Below are positions 54,955 to 64,000 of a stretch of 64,000 nucleotides of DNA, piece after piece (the first letter of the stretch is position 1; the number at the start of each line of letters is the position of its first letter). Both the position numbers and the translations under genes were made by a program. Origin of the DNA: Parvularcula lutaonensis (GTDB lineage: Bacteria > Pseudomonadota > Alphaproteobacteria > Caulobacterales > Parvularculaceae); the NCBI RefSeq assembly GCF_014651915.1, contig NZ_BMXU01000001.1, positions 682,001 to 746,000 of the forward strand, given 5' to 3'. A model generated the notes under the pieces. It was not told the origin of the DNA. It ran no database searches and worked only from the letters and a program-made list of their open reading frames with translations.

Positions 54955-55001
54955 GGCGAGGCCTCCTGCTGGTGACCTCTATGCTAATATTGTGCCGCGC
55001 A

Positions 55002-55019
55002 GCATCAAGCTATTGATGC
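55002..55019 (-). repeat. Hairpin spanning the rluE stop codon
   Basis: GCATCAA-GCTA-TTGATGC is a perfect 7-bp inverted repeat whose loop contains the TAG stop of rluE. No T-run follows, so termination is uncertain. Confidence 0.4.
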
Positions 55020-55543
55020 AGTTCCCGCCATTCTCCCGGCGCCAGCCCTTCGACTGACCAGCCACCAATAGACCAACGCACCAGCCGCAGGGTCGGAAGT
55101 CCCACATGTGCCGTCATCCGCCGCACCTGCCGATTCCGTCCTTCGGTGATCGTCAGCTCGAGCCAGCTCGTCGGCTTGTTCTTGCGGAAGCGGATTGGCG
55201 GATTGCGCGGCCAGAGATCAGGGTGATCGATCGACCGGACCTTCGCCGGCCGGGTCATGCCGTCCTTGAGCTGCACGCCCTTCCGCAGGGCTTCAATCTG
55301 CTCATCGGACGCCTCGCCTTCGACCTGCACGAGATAGGTCTTGGGCAGCTTGAACTTGGGCGAAGCAATCCGGGCCTGTAGCTTCCCGTCGTCGGTCAGT
55401 AGCAACAGCCCCTCGGAATCCCGATCCAGCCGTCCCGCCGCATAGACACCCGGCACGTCAATCAACCCCGACAGCCCCGGCCACTTCCCCTCATCGGTGA
55501 ACTGGCTCAGGACATTCATGGGCTTATTGAGCGCGATCAGCAT
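55010..55543 (-). CDS. rluE: RsuA-family pseudouridine synthase (RluE-like)
   Basis: A 177-residue enzyme lacking an S4 domain. The catalytic region is [19 protein letters not shown] (Asp nucleophile), preceded by [15 protein letters not shown] and followed by the conserved [25 protein letters not shown] and [16 protein letters not shown]. Length and motifs point to RluE, which modifies U2457 of 23S rRNA; other RsuA subgroups usually have an S4 domain. ATG 55543 is used; an upstream TTG adds five residues. It follows guaB after 18 bases. Confidence 0.88.
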   Translation of the reverse strand: MLIALNKPMNVLSQFTDEGKWPGLSGLIDVPGVYAAGRLDRDSEGLLLLTDDGKLQARIASPKFKLPKTYLVQVEGEASDEQIEALRKGVQLKDGMTRPAKVRSIDHPDLWPRNPPIRFRKNKPTSWLELTITEGRNRQVRRMTAHVGLPTLRLVRWSIGGWSVEGLAPGEWRELHQ

Positions 55544-55561
55544 GCTGACCGAAACCAACGA

Positions 55562-57121
<1,560 letters not shown>

Positions 57122-57871
57122 TCAGCGCGTGCCCCTGAAGCCTGTTCCCACGACATACATCTCGGCCGAGTCAGACCGGCTCGATTCGGGCTTTGCGTGG
57201 TGGACCTTGCTGAAATTCTTCTTCAGCCGGTCCAGCAATTCCTTTTCGGAACCGCCCTGCAGGACCTTGGCGACGAAAGCCCCGCCCGGCGCGAGCACTT
57301 CCTCCGCAAACGCCAGCGCTTCATCGGCGAGGGAGATGATGCGCAAGTGGTCGGTCGCCCGGTGGCCTGTGGTCGGGGCGGCCATGTCGGACATCACCAC
57401 ATCTGCCTGCCCGCCCAGCATTTTCTTCAATTCGACCGGCGCCTCTTCGTCCTGGAAGTCCATCTGCAGGAGTTCTGCGCCGGGGACATCTTCCATTTCG
57501 AGGTAGTCAATGCCGACGACCTTTCCCGTGCCGCCTGTCCGGGCGACGGCGACCTGGCACCAGCCTCCCGGCGCGGCGCCGAGGTCAACGACGCGGCCTC
57601 CCTTCTTGAAGAGACCGAATTTGTCGTCGAGTTCCATGATCTTGTAGGCTGCGCGGCTCTTGTAGCCCTCTTTCTTCGCCCGTGCGACGAAGGGATCGTT
57701 GAGTTGGCGCTCGAGCCAGAGCTTCGAGCCGAGCTTGCGCCCGCGAGCTGTTTTCACCTTCACCGTCAGCTCGCGGTCGGCGACTTTCTTCTTCTCAGGC
57801 TTCACCCGCCTCGTCGTGTCCTCGCCGCCAAGCGCGTTGGGCTTTCCGCCATGTCCTTTTTTCTTTGGCAC
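57122..57871 (-). CDS. rlmE: 23S rRNA 2'-O-methyltransferase RlmE (FtsJ)
   Basis: A 249-residue SAM-dependent enzyme that methylates U2552 in the A-loop of 23S rRNA. The basic N-terminal extension (about 45 residues) is longer than in E. coli and typical of alphaproteobacterial forms. The core has [33 protein letters not shown], and the KDKE tetrad including Lys of KSR, Asp of SDMA, Lys of AKVLQGG and Glu of SAEMYVV. It is five bases after the ppx gene on the minus strand, so the pair is an operon. Confidence 0.94.
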   Translation of the reverse strand: MPKKKGHGGKPNALGGEDTTRRVKPEKKKVADRELTVKVKTARGRKLGSKLWLERQLNDPFVARAKKEGYKSRAAYKIMELDDKFGLFKKGGRVVDLGAAPGGWCQVAVARTGGTGKVVGIDYLEMEDVPGAELLQMDFQDEEAPVELKKMLGGQADVVMSDMAAPTTGHRATDHLRIISLADEALAFAEEVLAPGGAFVAKVLQGGSEKELLDRLKKNFSKVHHAKPESSRSDSAEMYVVGTGFRGTR

Positions 57872-57876
57872 AGGAG

Positions 57877-58917
57877 CTACTCCGCAGCTTGCACGGCCTG
57901 CCGGCCACCGGGGCGGGAGCCTTTGTCCGCCATCAGCTCCGTGATCAACCCCTCGCGCAAGCCGCGATCCGCGACGCGGACCCGCTCGAACCCGGTGGCA
58001 TCCAGGATACCCTGCAGGATGGCCACGCCCGGCATGATGAGGTCCGCCCTGCCCGCACCGATGCAGGGCTGGGCAGCCCTTCCGAGATAACCGAGACCTT
58101 CGAGCCTGTCGGCGAGCCCGGTGATGTCCGTCGTGGTCAGCCAGCTCCCATCGACCTCCCGCCGCCGGTAGCGTTGAAGCCCCTTATGCATGGCGGCAAG
58201 GCTGGTGGCTGTGCCGGAGGTCCCGATGATGTGGTCGCGGCACGGATCGATCTCGAAGCCTTCCGGCATCCCTTCGAGCACGCCATCCCTGACCCGCTTT
58301 CTGATTCCCTTGAAATGCTCGCCCGCAAAGCCGCCCTCGGCCAGGCCCTCGCTCAGGCGGACAACGCCGAAGGGCATGGAGATGATCTCCTCCAGCGAGA
58401 ACGAGGGCTTCGGTCGCGTCTGCTGCACGTCGAGAAAGCACACCTCGGTCGATCCGCCGCCGATGTCGAACAGCACGACCCGTTTCGCGCCGTGGTCTAT
58501 CAGGCTCGCGCAGCCCGAAAGCGCCAGCAACGCCTCCTGCTCCGGCCCGATCACCTCGAGCTTCAGCCCTGTCTCTCGGCGCACCCGCTCGACAAAGGCG
58601 TCGCCATTGGCTGCGCTGCGGCAGGCTTCGGTGGTGACGGCGCGCAAGGCGGTCACTTCCCACCTTGCGATGATCTCCGCGCACATTTTCAGCGCATCGA
58701 GAGCGCGCTCCTCAGCAGCTTGTGAAATGCGGCCTGTCGAAGCGATCCCTTCGCCCAGGCGGACGATGCGCGAGAAGCTGTCGACGACGATGAATCCCGA
58801 CCGGCGCGGAAAAGCGATCATCAACCGGCAGTTATTCGTGCCAAGATCCAGCGCCGCATAGGCTTTCCTCCTACGCGGTCCCGCTTTTTCTGCACAGTTG
58901 ACCGTCGACAAGCTCAT
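57877..58917 (-). CDS. ppx: Ppx/GppA-family exopolyphosphatase/pppGpp phosphatase
   Basis: A 346-residue ASKHA-fold enzyme. The phosphate-1 motif is [12 protein letters not shown], and the phosphate-2 motif is [17 protein letters not shown]. The conserved Glu is in [15 protein letters not shown], and [21 protein letters not shown] lies in the second domain. It lacks the extra C-terminal HD domain of long Ppx/GppA proteins. It hydrolyses polyphosphate or the terminal phosphate of pppGpp; which one is unresolved. Directly upstream of rlmE. Confidence 0.9.
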   Translation of the reverse strand: MSLSTVNCAEKAGPRRRKAYAALDLGTNNCRLMIAFPRRSGFIVVDSFSRIVRLGEGIASTGRISQAAEERALDALKMCAEIIARWEVTALRAVTTEACRSAANGDAFVERVRRETGLKLEVIGPEQEALLALSGCASLIDHGAKRVVLFDIGGGSTEVCFLDVQQTRPKPSFSLEEIISMPFGVVRLSEGLAEGGFAGEHFKGIRKRVRDGVLEGMPEGFEIDPCRDHIIGTSGTATSLAAMHKGLQRYRRREVDGSWLTTTDITGLADRLEGLGYLGRAAQPCIGAGRADLIMPGVAILQGILDATGFERVRVADRGLREGLITELMADKGSRPGGRQAVQAAE

Positions 58918-58982
58918 CTTGCCTGCGCGTACTCCACTTTCGGACTTGCGAAACAGCAGAATATCGCGGCAAAGGCATCGGC

Positions 58983-59444
58983 ATGAAGCTCGACCAGATC
59001 GACCGCAATATCCTCCATCATCTGCAGCACAATGCGCGCATTACCAACGCAGAGCTAGCGGAAAAGGTGGGACTGTCCCCCACGCCGTGCCTGCGCCGCC
59101 TGCGCAGGCTGGAGACGGAGGGCATTATCAAGGGCTACCGAACCGAGGTGAACCGCGAGGCGGTGGGCCTGCCGGTGACCGTCATCATCCTCGTCAAGCT
59201 CGAGAAAGAGGACGAGGAGAGCCTCCGGATCTTCGAGGAAACGGTGAAGTCCAAGCCCGAGATCATGGAATGCCTGCTCGTGACCGGCAAGTTCGACTAT
59301 TACCTCAAGGCCGTGCTGCCGACGCTGGGCAGTTACGAAGCCTTCCTGTCGGACAGCCTCCTGCGTACCGAGAATGTGGCCACCATTGAGTCGAGCTTCA
59401 TGCTCCGCGAAGTCTCCAAGCGCGCGGCGCTGCCTTCGACCTAG
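58983..59444 (+). CDS. Lrp/AsnC-family transcriptional regulator
   Basis: A 153-residue protein with an N-terminal winged helix-turn-helix (LDQIDRNILHHLQHNARITNAELAEKVGLSPTPCLRRLRRLE) and a C-terminal RAM effector-binding domain (LVTGKFDYYLKAVLPTLGSYEAFLSD). It is a feast/famine-type regulator that binds an amino acid and forms octamers. It is divergent from ppx with 65 bases between, so it might control that promoter or itself. Its stop TAG shares CTAG with the convergent small lipoprotein gene. Confidence 0.93.
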   Translation: MKLDQIDRNILHHLQHNARITNAELAEKVGLSPTPCLRRLRRLETEGIIKGYRTEVNREAVGLPVTVIILVKLEKEDEESLRIFEETVKSKPEIMECLLVTGKFDYYLKAVLPTLGSYEAFLSDSLLRTENVATIESSFMLREVSKRAALPST

Positions 59445-59569
59445 GCCTCTTCCGGTTCCTCGACCGGTGGCCACGCTTCTTCGGGCTCGATGCAGCCGCA
59501 GGCCGGTTGCATCGAAGAACACCCTGCGAGGACAGCCAGCGCCGCCACGACGGTCACCAATTTTCTCAC
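59441..59569 (-). CDS. 42-residue lipoprotein
   Basis: GTG 59569, with GGGAGAGG six bases upstream, encodes VRKLVTVVAALAVLAGC with a lipobox LAGC at Cys17. A short, acidic, Pro/Glu-rich mature part of about 26 residues carries two more Cys (ACGC). It ends with TAG at 59441, converging on the Lrp gene with shared CTAG. It begins 10 bases after ispA on the same strand and is probably its co-transcribed partner. Similar short lipopeptides are often called entericidin-like, but I see no clear match. Its shortness makes it easy to miss. Confidence 0.65.
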   Translation of the reverse strand: MRKLVTVVAALAVLAGCSSMQPACGCIEPEEAWPPVEEPEEA

Positions 59570-59579
59570 GGCCTCTCCC

Positions 59580-60464
59580 TCAATTCGTCCGGCTTGCCTG
59601 CCATTCCAGCAGATCGGCGAGCACTTGGGTATCCTTGCTGACATCCGCCAGCGCGGCGCGCGCCTCGTCATTGATCTGGGCGAGCTTGGCGCGGGTGCCG
59701 TCTTCTCCATACAGGCTGACAAAGGTCGCCTTTCCCTGGTCCTCGTCCCTTCCCGCAGGCTTGCCGATATCCTCCGCTGTCATCGTCACGTCGAGAAGGT
59801 CGTCGGCGACCTGGAAGGCGAGACCAAGCTGGCGTGCGTAGCGCCGCAATGCTTTGGTATCGGCCTCGGGCGCGCCGCCGACGAGACAGCCCATGGTCAC
59901 CGCGGCCTCGATCAGGGCGCCGGTCTTCCGCGCCTGCAGCGCGATGATATGGGCTTCGTCATTCCCTTCGGGGTAGAGGTCCATCATCTGCCCGCCGACC
60001 ATGCCCAGCATTCCCGAGGCGAGCGCCAGTTCGCGGCACAACGGCGCCGCAAGGGCGGCCTCGTAGCTCGTCAGCACCACGAATGCTTCGGTCAGCAGCG
60101 CGTCGCCCACAAGGATCGCGATGGCTTCGTCATAAGCCTTGTGGACCGATGGCTTCCCCCGCCGCAAATCGGCATCGTCCATTGCCGGCAGGTCGTCATG
60201 GACCAAGCTGTAGGCGTGGATCATCTCCAGCGCGACGGCGGCAGGCATTGCCTTCTCATCCGCCCCGTAAAGCGCGGCCGTCTCCAATAACAGGAACGGC
60301 CGCATGCGCTTTCCACCTTCGGTAAGCGCATATGCCATCGCCTCTTGCAAGCGCGCGATCGCCGCTTCATCGCTGTGAGGAGCTAACGCTTTTGTCAGCG
60401 CAAGTTCGACTGCGTCAGCACGCTTCTTCAATCTCTCAGCGATATCAGTCGGGATTTGATGCAT
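59580..60464 (-). CDS. ispA: Farnesyl diphosphate synthase (polyprenyl synthetase)
   Basis: A 294-residue trans-prenyltransferase. The first Asp-rich motif is VHDDLPAMDDADLRRGKP (Asp90-Asp97) and the second is VADDLLDVT (about residue 226). The sequence GGKRMRPFLLL precedes them. The residue set before the first motif (MIHAYSLVHDD) is that of short-chain FPP synthases. The product feeds undecaprenyl and quinone synthesis. On the minus strand, it is followed by a small lipoprotein gene 10 bases on. ATG 60464. Confidence 0.93.
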   Translation of the reverse strand: MHQIPTDIAERLKKRADAVELALTKALAPHSDEAAIARLQEAMAYALTEGGKRMRPFLLLETAALYGADEKAMPAAVALEMIHAYSLVHDDLPAMDDADLRRGKPSVHKAYDEAIAILVGDALLTEAFVVLTSYEAALAAPLCRELALASGMLGMVGGQMMDLYPEGNDEAHIIALQARKTGALIEAAVTMGCLVGGAPEADTKALRRYARQLGLAFQVADDLLDVTMTAEDIGKPAGRDEDQGKATFVSLYGEDGTRAKLAQINDEARAALADVSKDTQVLADLLEWQASRTN

Positions 60465-60533
60465 TGCGGTGACCTTAATAATCGATACGCCTGGGAACGA
60501 TCCCGTTTGAAGCGGCGTTTTGGGCAGAGTTCC

Positions 60534-62420
60534 ATGATTTTATACCGCCTCACCCTTCTCGCGCTCGTTTTTGTGCTGGCGAGCGCCCTTCCCGGCGCGG
60601 CGTCCGCGCAGGGGCTCGAGGTGAAGGTCACCATCGAGGGCCTCGAGAAAGCACTTCAGAAGGAGCTTCGCCCCCTGTCCTCCCTCGCCCGCAAGCCTGA
60701 AAGCTTCAGCGCCCTCGCGCCGATCCGCAGGGCGGCGAACGCCGATGCCGAGGCCCTGCGCGCCGCACTCCAGAGCAAGGGCTACTACGCAGCCCTCGTC
60801 GAGCCGACCGTCGATCGCGAAGGCTCGGTCGTGAACGTCACTTTCCGCATCGAACCCGGAAAGCGCTTCCGGATCACCGGCTATGAGATCGACTATCTCG
60901 ATGAACAGCCAGCAGAACGGATCGAGACGCTGGAAGAGGCAGGTATTTCACCCGACGGCTCGCCCACAGGCGAAGCCCTTCAGGAGATCGAAGCCCGGCT
61001 TCTCGACCATTACTGGGATGCGGGCTTTCTCGGCGCGGAGATCCGCCACCGCGAGGTCCTTTCTGACTTCAGTGAAGGCACCGGCGTTGCGCGCTTTCGC
61101 GTCCGCACAGGGCCGAAGGCGAGCTATGGCGAGATCAGGGTCGAGGGCCTCGAGCGCACCGACCCCGACTTTATCCGCCAGTTCAGGACCTTCGAGACAG
61201 GCGAGACGGCCCAGCGTTCCGAACTCGACACGTTCCGCGAGCGGCTCATTGAAACGTCCTTGTTCAACGAGGTCGATGTGCAGCCGCAGCTGCCCGCAGA
61301 GGACGGCACGACGGACATCCTCGTCCGCCTGCGCGAGCGACCGCACCGCACGCTCGGCGGTGGTGTGTCTTACGCGACAGACGTCGGTCCGGGGGCCAAT
61401 GCTTTCTGGGAGAACCGCAATCTCCTGAGGCGCGGCGAGACCCTCCGTGCCGAGATCATCGCATCGGCGCCGGTGCAGGAGGGCTCCCTGAGCTTCCGCA
61501 AACGGCGGCCGCGCCTGCCTGGTTATTACACGTTCGCCACGGTCCTCAGGAACGAGGACACCGATGCCTTCAACGCCCAGACGGTCGAAGTCGGTGGTGC
61601 GCTCGCCAAGCTCTGGATGGACCGCAACCTGACCACTGAAGGCGGCGTGCGCTTGCAATACTCCGACATCACGGAGAAGGACTGCATCCTGCCGAGCGGC
61701 GTGCCGATCGATGTTGGCGAAGAGCAAACCTGCGAAGGCCGTGGCGGGACCCGGCGGGGCAGGCAGCGGACCTTCCAGGCCGTCAGCGTACCCATGTCCG
61801 TCCTCTGGAACAGCCAGAAGGAACCGCTCGACCCGCAGGACGGCTGGGCTGCCGGCCTCGTCGTCACGCCCTTCTTCGGCACGGTCGATTTCCAGCGCAT
61901 CACGCTCAGCTATACCGACCGCGTCTTCTGGGGCCGACGCGACGGCGGCACGCTGGCAGGCCGCATGAAAATTGGCGCGATCTACGGGGCAGGCCGCGGA
62001 TCCATTCCAGCAACCGAGCGTTTCTATGCAGGCGGCGGCGGCTCCCTGCGCGGCTTCGCTTTCCAGGAAGCCAGTCCCATCGATCGCCTGACCGGCGAAA
62101 TCCTGGGCGGCGCCTCCCTCGGCGAGTTCAACATCGAACTGCGCCAGCACGTCACCGAAGCCATTGAACTCGCGGTCTTCAGCGATATCGGCGGCGCTTT
62201 CGAAGACAACACGCCTTCCTTCGACCAGGTCCTCGTCGGCGCGGGGGTCGGCGTCCGTTACCACACGGCCATCGGTCCGGTCCGGGTCGATGTCGCAGTG
62301 CCTGTCAATCGCCGCCGCTTCACCATCGCTGACACGATCCGCGATGAAAACACCGATCCTGATGTGGTTTTCGAGGATAGCGCTTTCGAGATCTATATCG
62401 GTCTGGGGCAGCCCTTCTGA
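60534..62420 (+). CDS. tamA: TamA, Omp85-family outer membrane assembly factor
   Basis: A 628-residue outer-membrane protein. A signal peptide ends near ASAQ (about residue 23). Three POTRA-like domains span about 24-290 (for example VNVTFRIEPGKRFRITGYEI and GPKASYGEIRVEGLERTD). A C-terminal 16-strand barrel contains the Omp85 motif region FYAGGGGSLRGFAFQEASP and ends in EIYIGLGQPF, a C-terminal aromatic signature. It is TamA rather than BamA because tamB follows with a one-base overlap and the POTRA number is lower. ATG 60534 gives the signal peptide; an upstream ATG does not. Confidence 0.9.
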   Translation: MILYRLTLLALVFVLASALPGAASAQGLEVKVTIEGLEKALQKELRPLSSLARKPESFSALAPIRRAANADAEALRAALQSKGYYAALVEPTVDREGSVVNVTFRIEPGKRFRITGYEIDYLDEQPAERIETLEEAGISPDGSPTGEALQEIEARLLDHYWDAGFLGAEIRHREVLSDFSEGTGVARFRVRTGPKASYGEIRVEGLERTDPDFIRQFRTFETGETAQRSELDTFRERLIETSLFNEVDVQPQLPAEDGTTDILVRLRERPHRTLGGGVSYATDVGPGANAFWENRNLLRRGETLRAEIIASAPVQEGSLSFRKRRPRLPGYYTFATVLRNEDTDAFNAQTVEVGGALAKLWMDRNLTTEGGVRLQYSDITEKDCILPSGVPIDVGEEQTCEGRGGTRRGRQRTFQAVSVPMSVLWNSQKEPLDPQDGWAAGLVVTPFFGTVDFQRITLSYTDRVFWGRRDGGTLAGRMKIGAIYGAGRGSIPATERFYAGGGGSLRGFAFQEASPIDRLTGEILGGASLGEFNIELRQHVTEAIELAVFSDIGGAFEDNTPSFDQVLVGAGVGVRYHTAIGPVRVDVAVPVNRRRFTIADTIRDENTDPDVVFEDSAFEIYIGLGQPF

Positions 62421-64000
62421 TGTTGCGCCGTGTCCTGACCTATATTGGCATCGGACTTCTGGTCCTGATCGGCCTCGTGCTCCTGTCGCTCATCCCGTTG
62501 ACGCAGACAGCGCTCGGCATCTCGCTGGCTGACCGGTTTTCGCGCCCGATCATCGAAGACCTCGTCGCAGACCGGCTTGGCTCGGAGGTCTCCTATGCTC
62601 CTCTCGCAGGCCGCCTGCCCAATCAGATCGTCATCCGCGACCTCGAGCTGAGGAAGGACGGCGAGGTCTGGGCCCGTGCGGAGCGTTTCGCCTTGCGCTG
62701 GGACGCAATGAAGCTCCTCTCCGGCGAGATCCATATCCGCGAGATCGTGCTTGCCGATGCCGCACTCCTCGACGAACCGACCATCGAACCGAGCGAAAAG
62801 CCTGATGAAGATCCTGACGATGAACCCCTCAGCCTGCCCGACATCCGGGTCGACGCCCTGGTCATCGACGACTTTCTCATTGGCGAGAGAATCTTCGGCC
62901 AGCCCTACGGCTTCTCGCTCCAGGGCGAAGGCCGCTACCAGGACCCGGGCCTGCGCTTCTCGCTCTTCGCGGAGACTGATGAGGGCACGGACAGCCTAAG
63001 GATGAGCGGCCTCTTTGACGGAAAAGCCATCGACGGCGACATTTCTGTTCTCAGCCGCGACAACGGGATCATCTCCACCCTCGCAAAGGCCGAAGGCCCC
63101 ATCGCTCTCGAAGCCGTCGCTACCGGCCCGCTCGAAAACCTCCGTGCTGAGATCAAGGCCGATGCCGCGATCTACGGCAAGCTGGAAGGCACGCTCGGCG
63201 GCTCGATGGACGAGATGGACGCTCTCTCCGCAACACTCACTTACGCGCCGGGCAGCCTCCTTCCCGAGGACGCTCGCAAGGCACTTGGCGATGCTGTTCG
63301 GCTCACCGCCACGGGTATCTACCGCGAGGAGCGCGCCACACTGACGATCGACACGTTCGAAGGCGCTTTCGGTGCCATCAATGGCGAGATTTCGGCGGAT
63401 CTTGGCGAGGTCCGCGCCGCCAACGCGGTGCTCCGCGGTGAGATCGATCCCGATGTCCTCGCTCCTTACGACGCCGAAGAGCTCGGAGGAGCAATGGAGC
63501 TCGACGCGGGCATCGAGGAAAGCGGTGATGGTTTTCTCTTCTCCGGTGCCGTCACCGCAGGCCAGGCGCGCCTTGCGGTTCGCGAAGGCCAGTCATCAAA
63601 CGAGGTCCCCTTCTCGGGCAAAGTCAACATTCGCGCTAAAGGCTTGACCATCCAAGACCCGCGCATCGACCCCATGCTGCGCGAAGGCGCCACCGTTGAA
63701 GCCATTGTCCGCTACAATGCAGACGGGCTCATTCGTGCCCGGAATATCAACGCAGTCATCGGCACGACGCAGGGCCGTCGCCTGATGCTGACGGGCGATG
63801 CGCGCTACGGCCTCGAAAGCACCGCTCTTGACGCCGATGTCACCCTGCGCGCAGGCCCCCAGGCTCTTGCTCTTCTCGCAGGCACTGGCTCCTACCAGTC
63901 ACCTCTCACCCTCACCGCGACCGCCAACGGGACGGCCCAGCAGTTCAAGCTCGATGCCAACGCCGCCCTCCCCGCGGGCGCGATCGACGGCAATGCCTTC
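62420..64000 (+). CDS. tamB: TamB, inner-membrane AsmA-like transport protein (C-terminus outside window)
   Basis: The first roughly 527 residues of a long protein that spans the periplasm and works with TamA to move phospholipids and help fold outer-membrane proteins. One N-terminal anchor (YIGIGLLVLIGLVLLSLIP) leads to a beta-rich repetitive chain with AsmA-like repeats (for example IVIRDLELRKDGEVWARAERFALRWD, which matches the TamB N-terminus). The frame is open to the window edge. The ATG overlaps the tamA stop (TGATG). Confidence 0.9.
   Translation, partial: MLRRVLTYIGIGLLVLIGLVLLSLIPLTQTALGISLADRFSRPIIEDLVADRLGSEVSYAPLAGRLPNQIVIRDLELRKDGEVWARAERFALRWDAMKLLSGEIHIREIVLADAALLDEPTIEPSEKPDEDPDDEPLSLPDIRVDALVIDDFLIGERIFGQPYGFSLQGEGRYQDPGLRFSLFAETDEGTDSLRMSGLFDGKAIDGDISVLSRDNGIISTLAKAEGPIALEAVATGPLENLRAEIKADAAIYGKLEGTLGGSMDEMDALSATLTYAPGSLLPEDARKALGDAVRLTATGIYREERATLTIDTFEGAFGAINGEISADLGEVRAANAVLRGEIDPDVLAPYDAEELGGAMELDAGIEESGDGFLFSGAVTAGQARLAVREGQSSNEVPFSGKVNIRAKGLTIQDPRIDPMLREGATVEAIVRYNADGLIRARNINAVIGTTQGRRLMLTGDARYGLESTALDADVTLRAGPQALALLAGTGSYQSPLTLTATANGTAQQFKLDANAALPAGAIDGNAF

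Overview
The window is GC-rich, densely packed chromosomal DNA from an alphaproteobacterium. The clearest lineage marker is a SciP/DUF1153 protein, a CtrA inhibitor known only from this class. It is supported by a DUF4167 protein, CarD beside a 7Fe ferredoxin, SdhE near mfd, the order rlpA-dac-tmk-holB-tatD-MBL, and a PleD/PopA-like degenerate receiver-GGDEF protein. A Caulobacter-, Hyphomonas- or Parvularcula-like organism fits best; I cannot name the species. I found no tRNA, rRNA, CRISPR array, prophage or intact insertion sequence.

Layout. 1-5.2 kb: tail of an unknown gene, xerD, accA, a terminator, then a convergent SUV3-like RNA helicase. 5.2-9.4 kb: two lipoprotein genes (the second, a DUF5666 protein, is cut by an in-frame TAG), an alpha/beta hydrolase and rluA. 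9.4-13.4 kb: an FlhF-type GTPase and sciP on the minus strand, divergent from aspS. 13.4-17.4 kb: small secreted or membrane proteins, a CcmG/DsbE thioredoxin and a YbjQ operon. 17.4-29.3 kb: phosphohexomutase, mrcA, ggt, a SulP transporter, a secreted unknown, a structured spacer, prfB, two small membrane proteins and a THUMP methyltransferase. 29.4-34.7 kb: a tightly overlapping run from rlpA to an MBL hydrolase, mixing cell-wall, dTMP and replication genes.

34.7-40.5 kb: sulfotransferase, an unrecognised repeat-bearing protein, a histidine phosphatase, and a two-gene unit pairing a TPR-VanY peptidase with a degenerate receiver-GGDEF protein. 40.5-47.6 kb: mfd, two glycosyltransferases acting on lipid-linked sugars, sdhE and fdxA. 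47.9-51.6 kb: carD, an HWE-type kinase with its single-domain response regulator, and an NhaC antiporter. 51.7-59 kb (mostly minus): SDR, DUF4167, rsmB, the scar of a deleted SDR gene, rluE, guaB, rlmE and ppx. 59-64 kb: an Lrp regulator, a 42-residue lipoprotein, ispA, tamA and the start of tamB.

Most of the content is housekeeping: envelope growth (mrcA, rlpA, dac, VanY, tamAB), ribosome modification (rluA, rluE, rlmE, rsmB, THUMP methyltransferase), translation (aspS, prfB), replication and repair (xerD, holB, tmk, mfd), and cell-cycle control (sciP, the PopA-like protein, a possible CtrA box before rlpA). The observations most worth a second look are the internally deleted SDR gene, the nonsense-interrupted DUF5666 gene, two convergent pairs whose stop codons share one CTAG, the VanY/PopA-like pair, and the hairpin-rich spacer before prfB.
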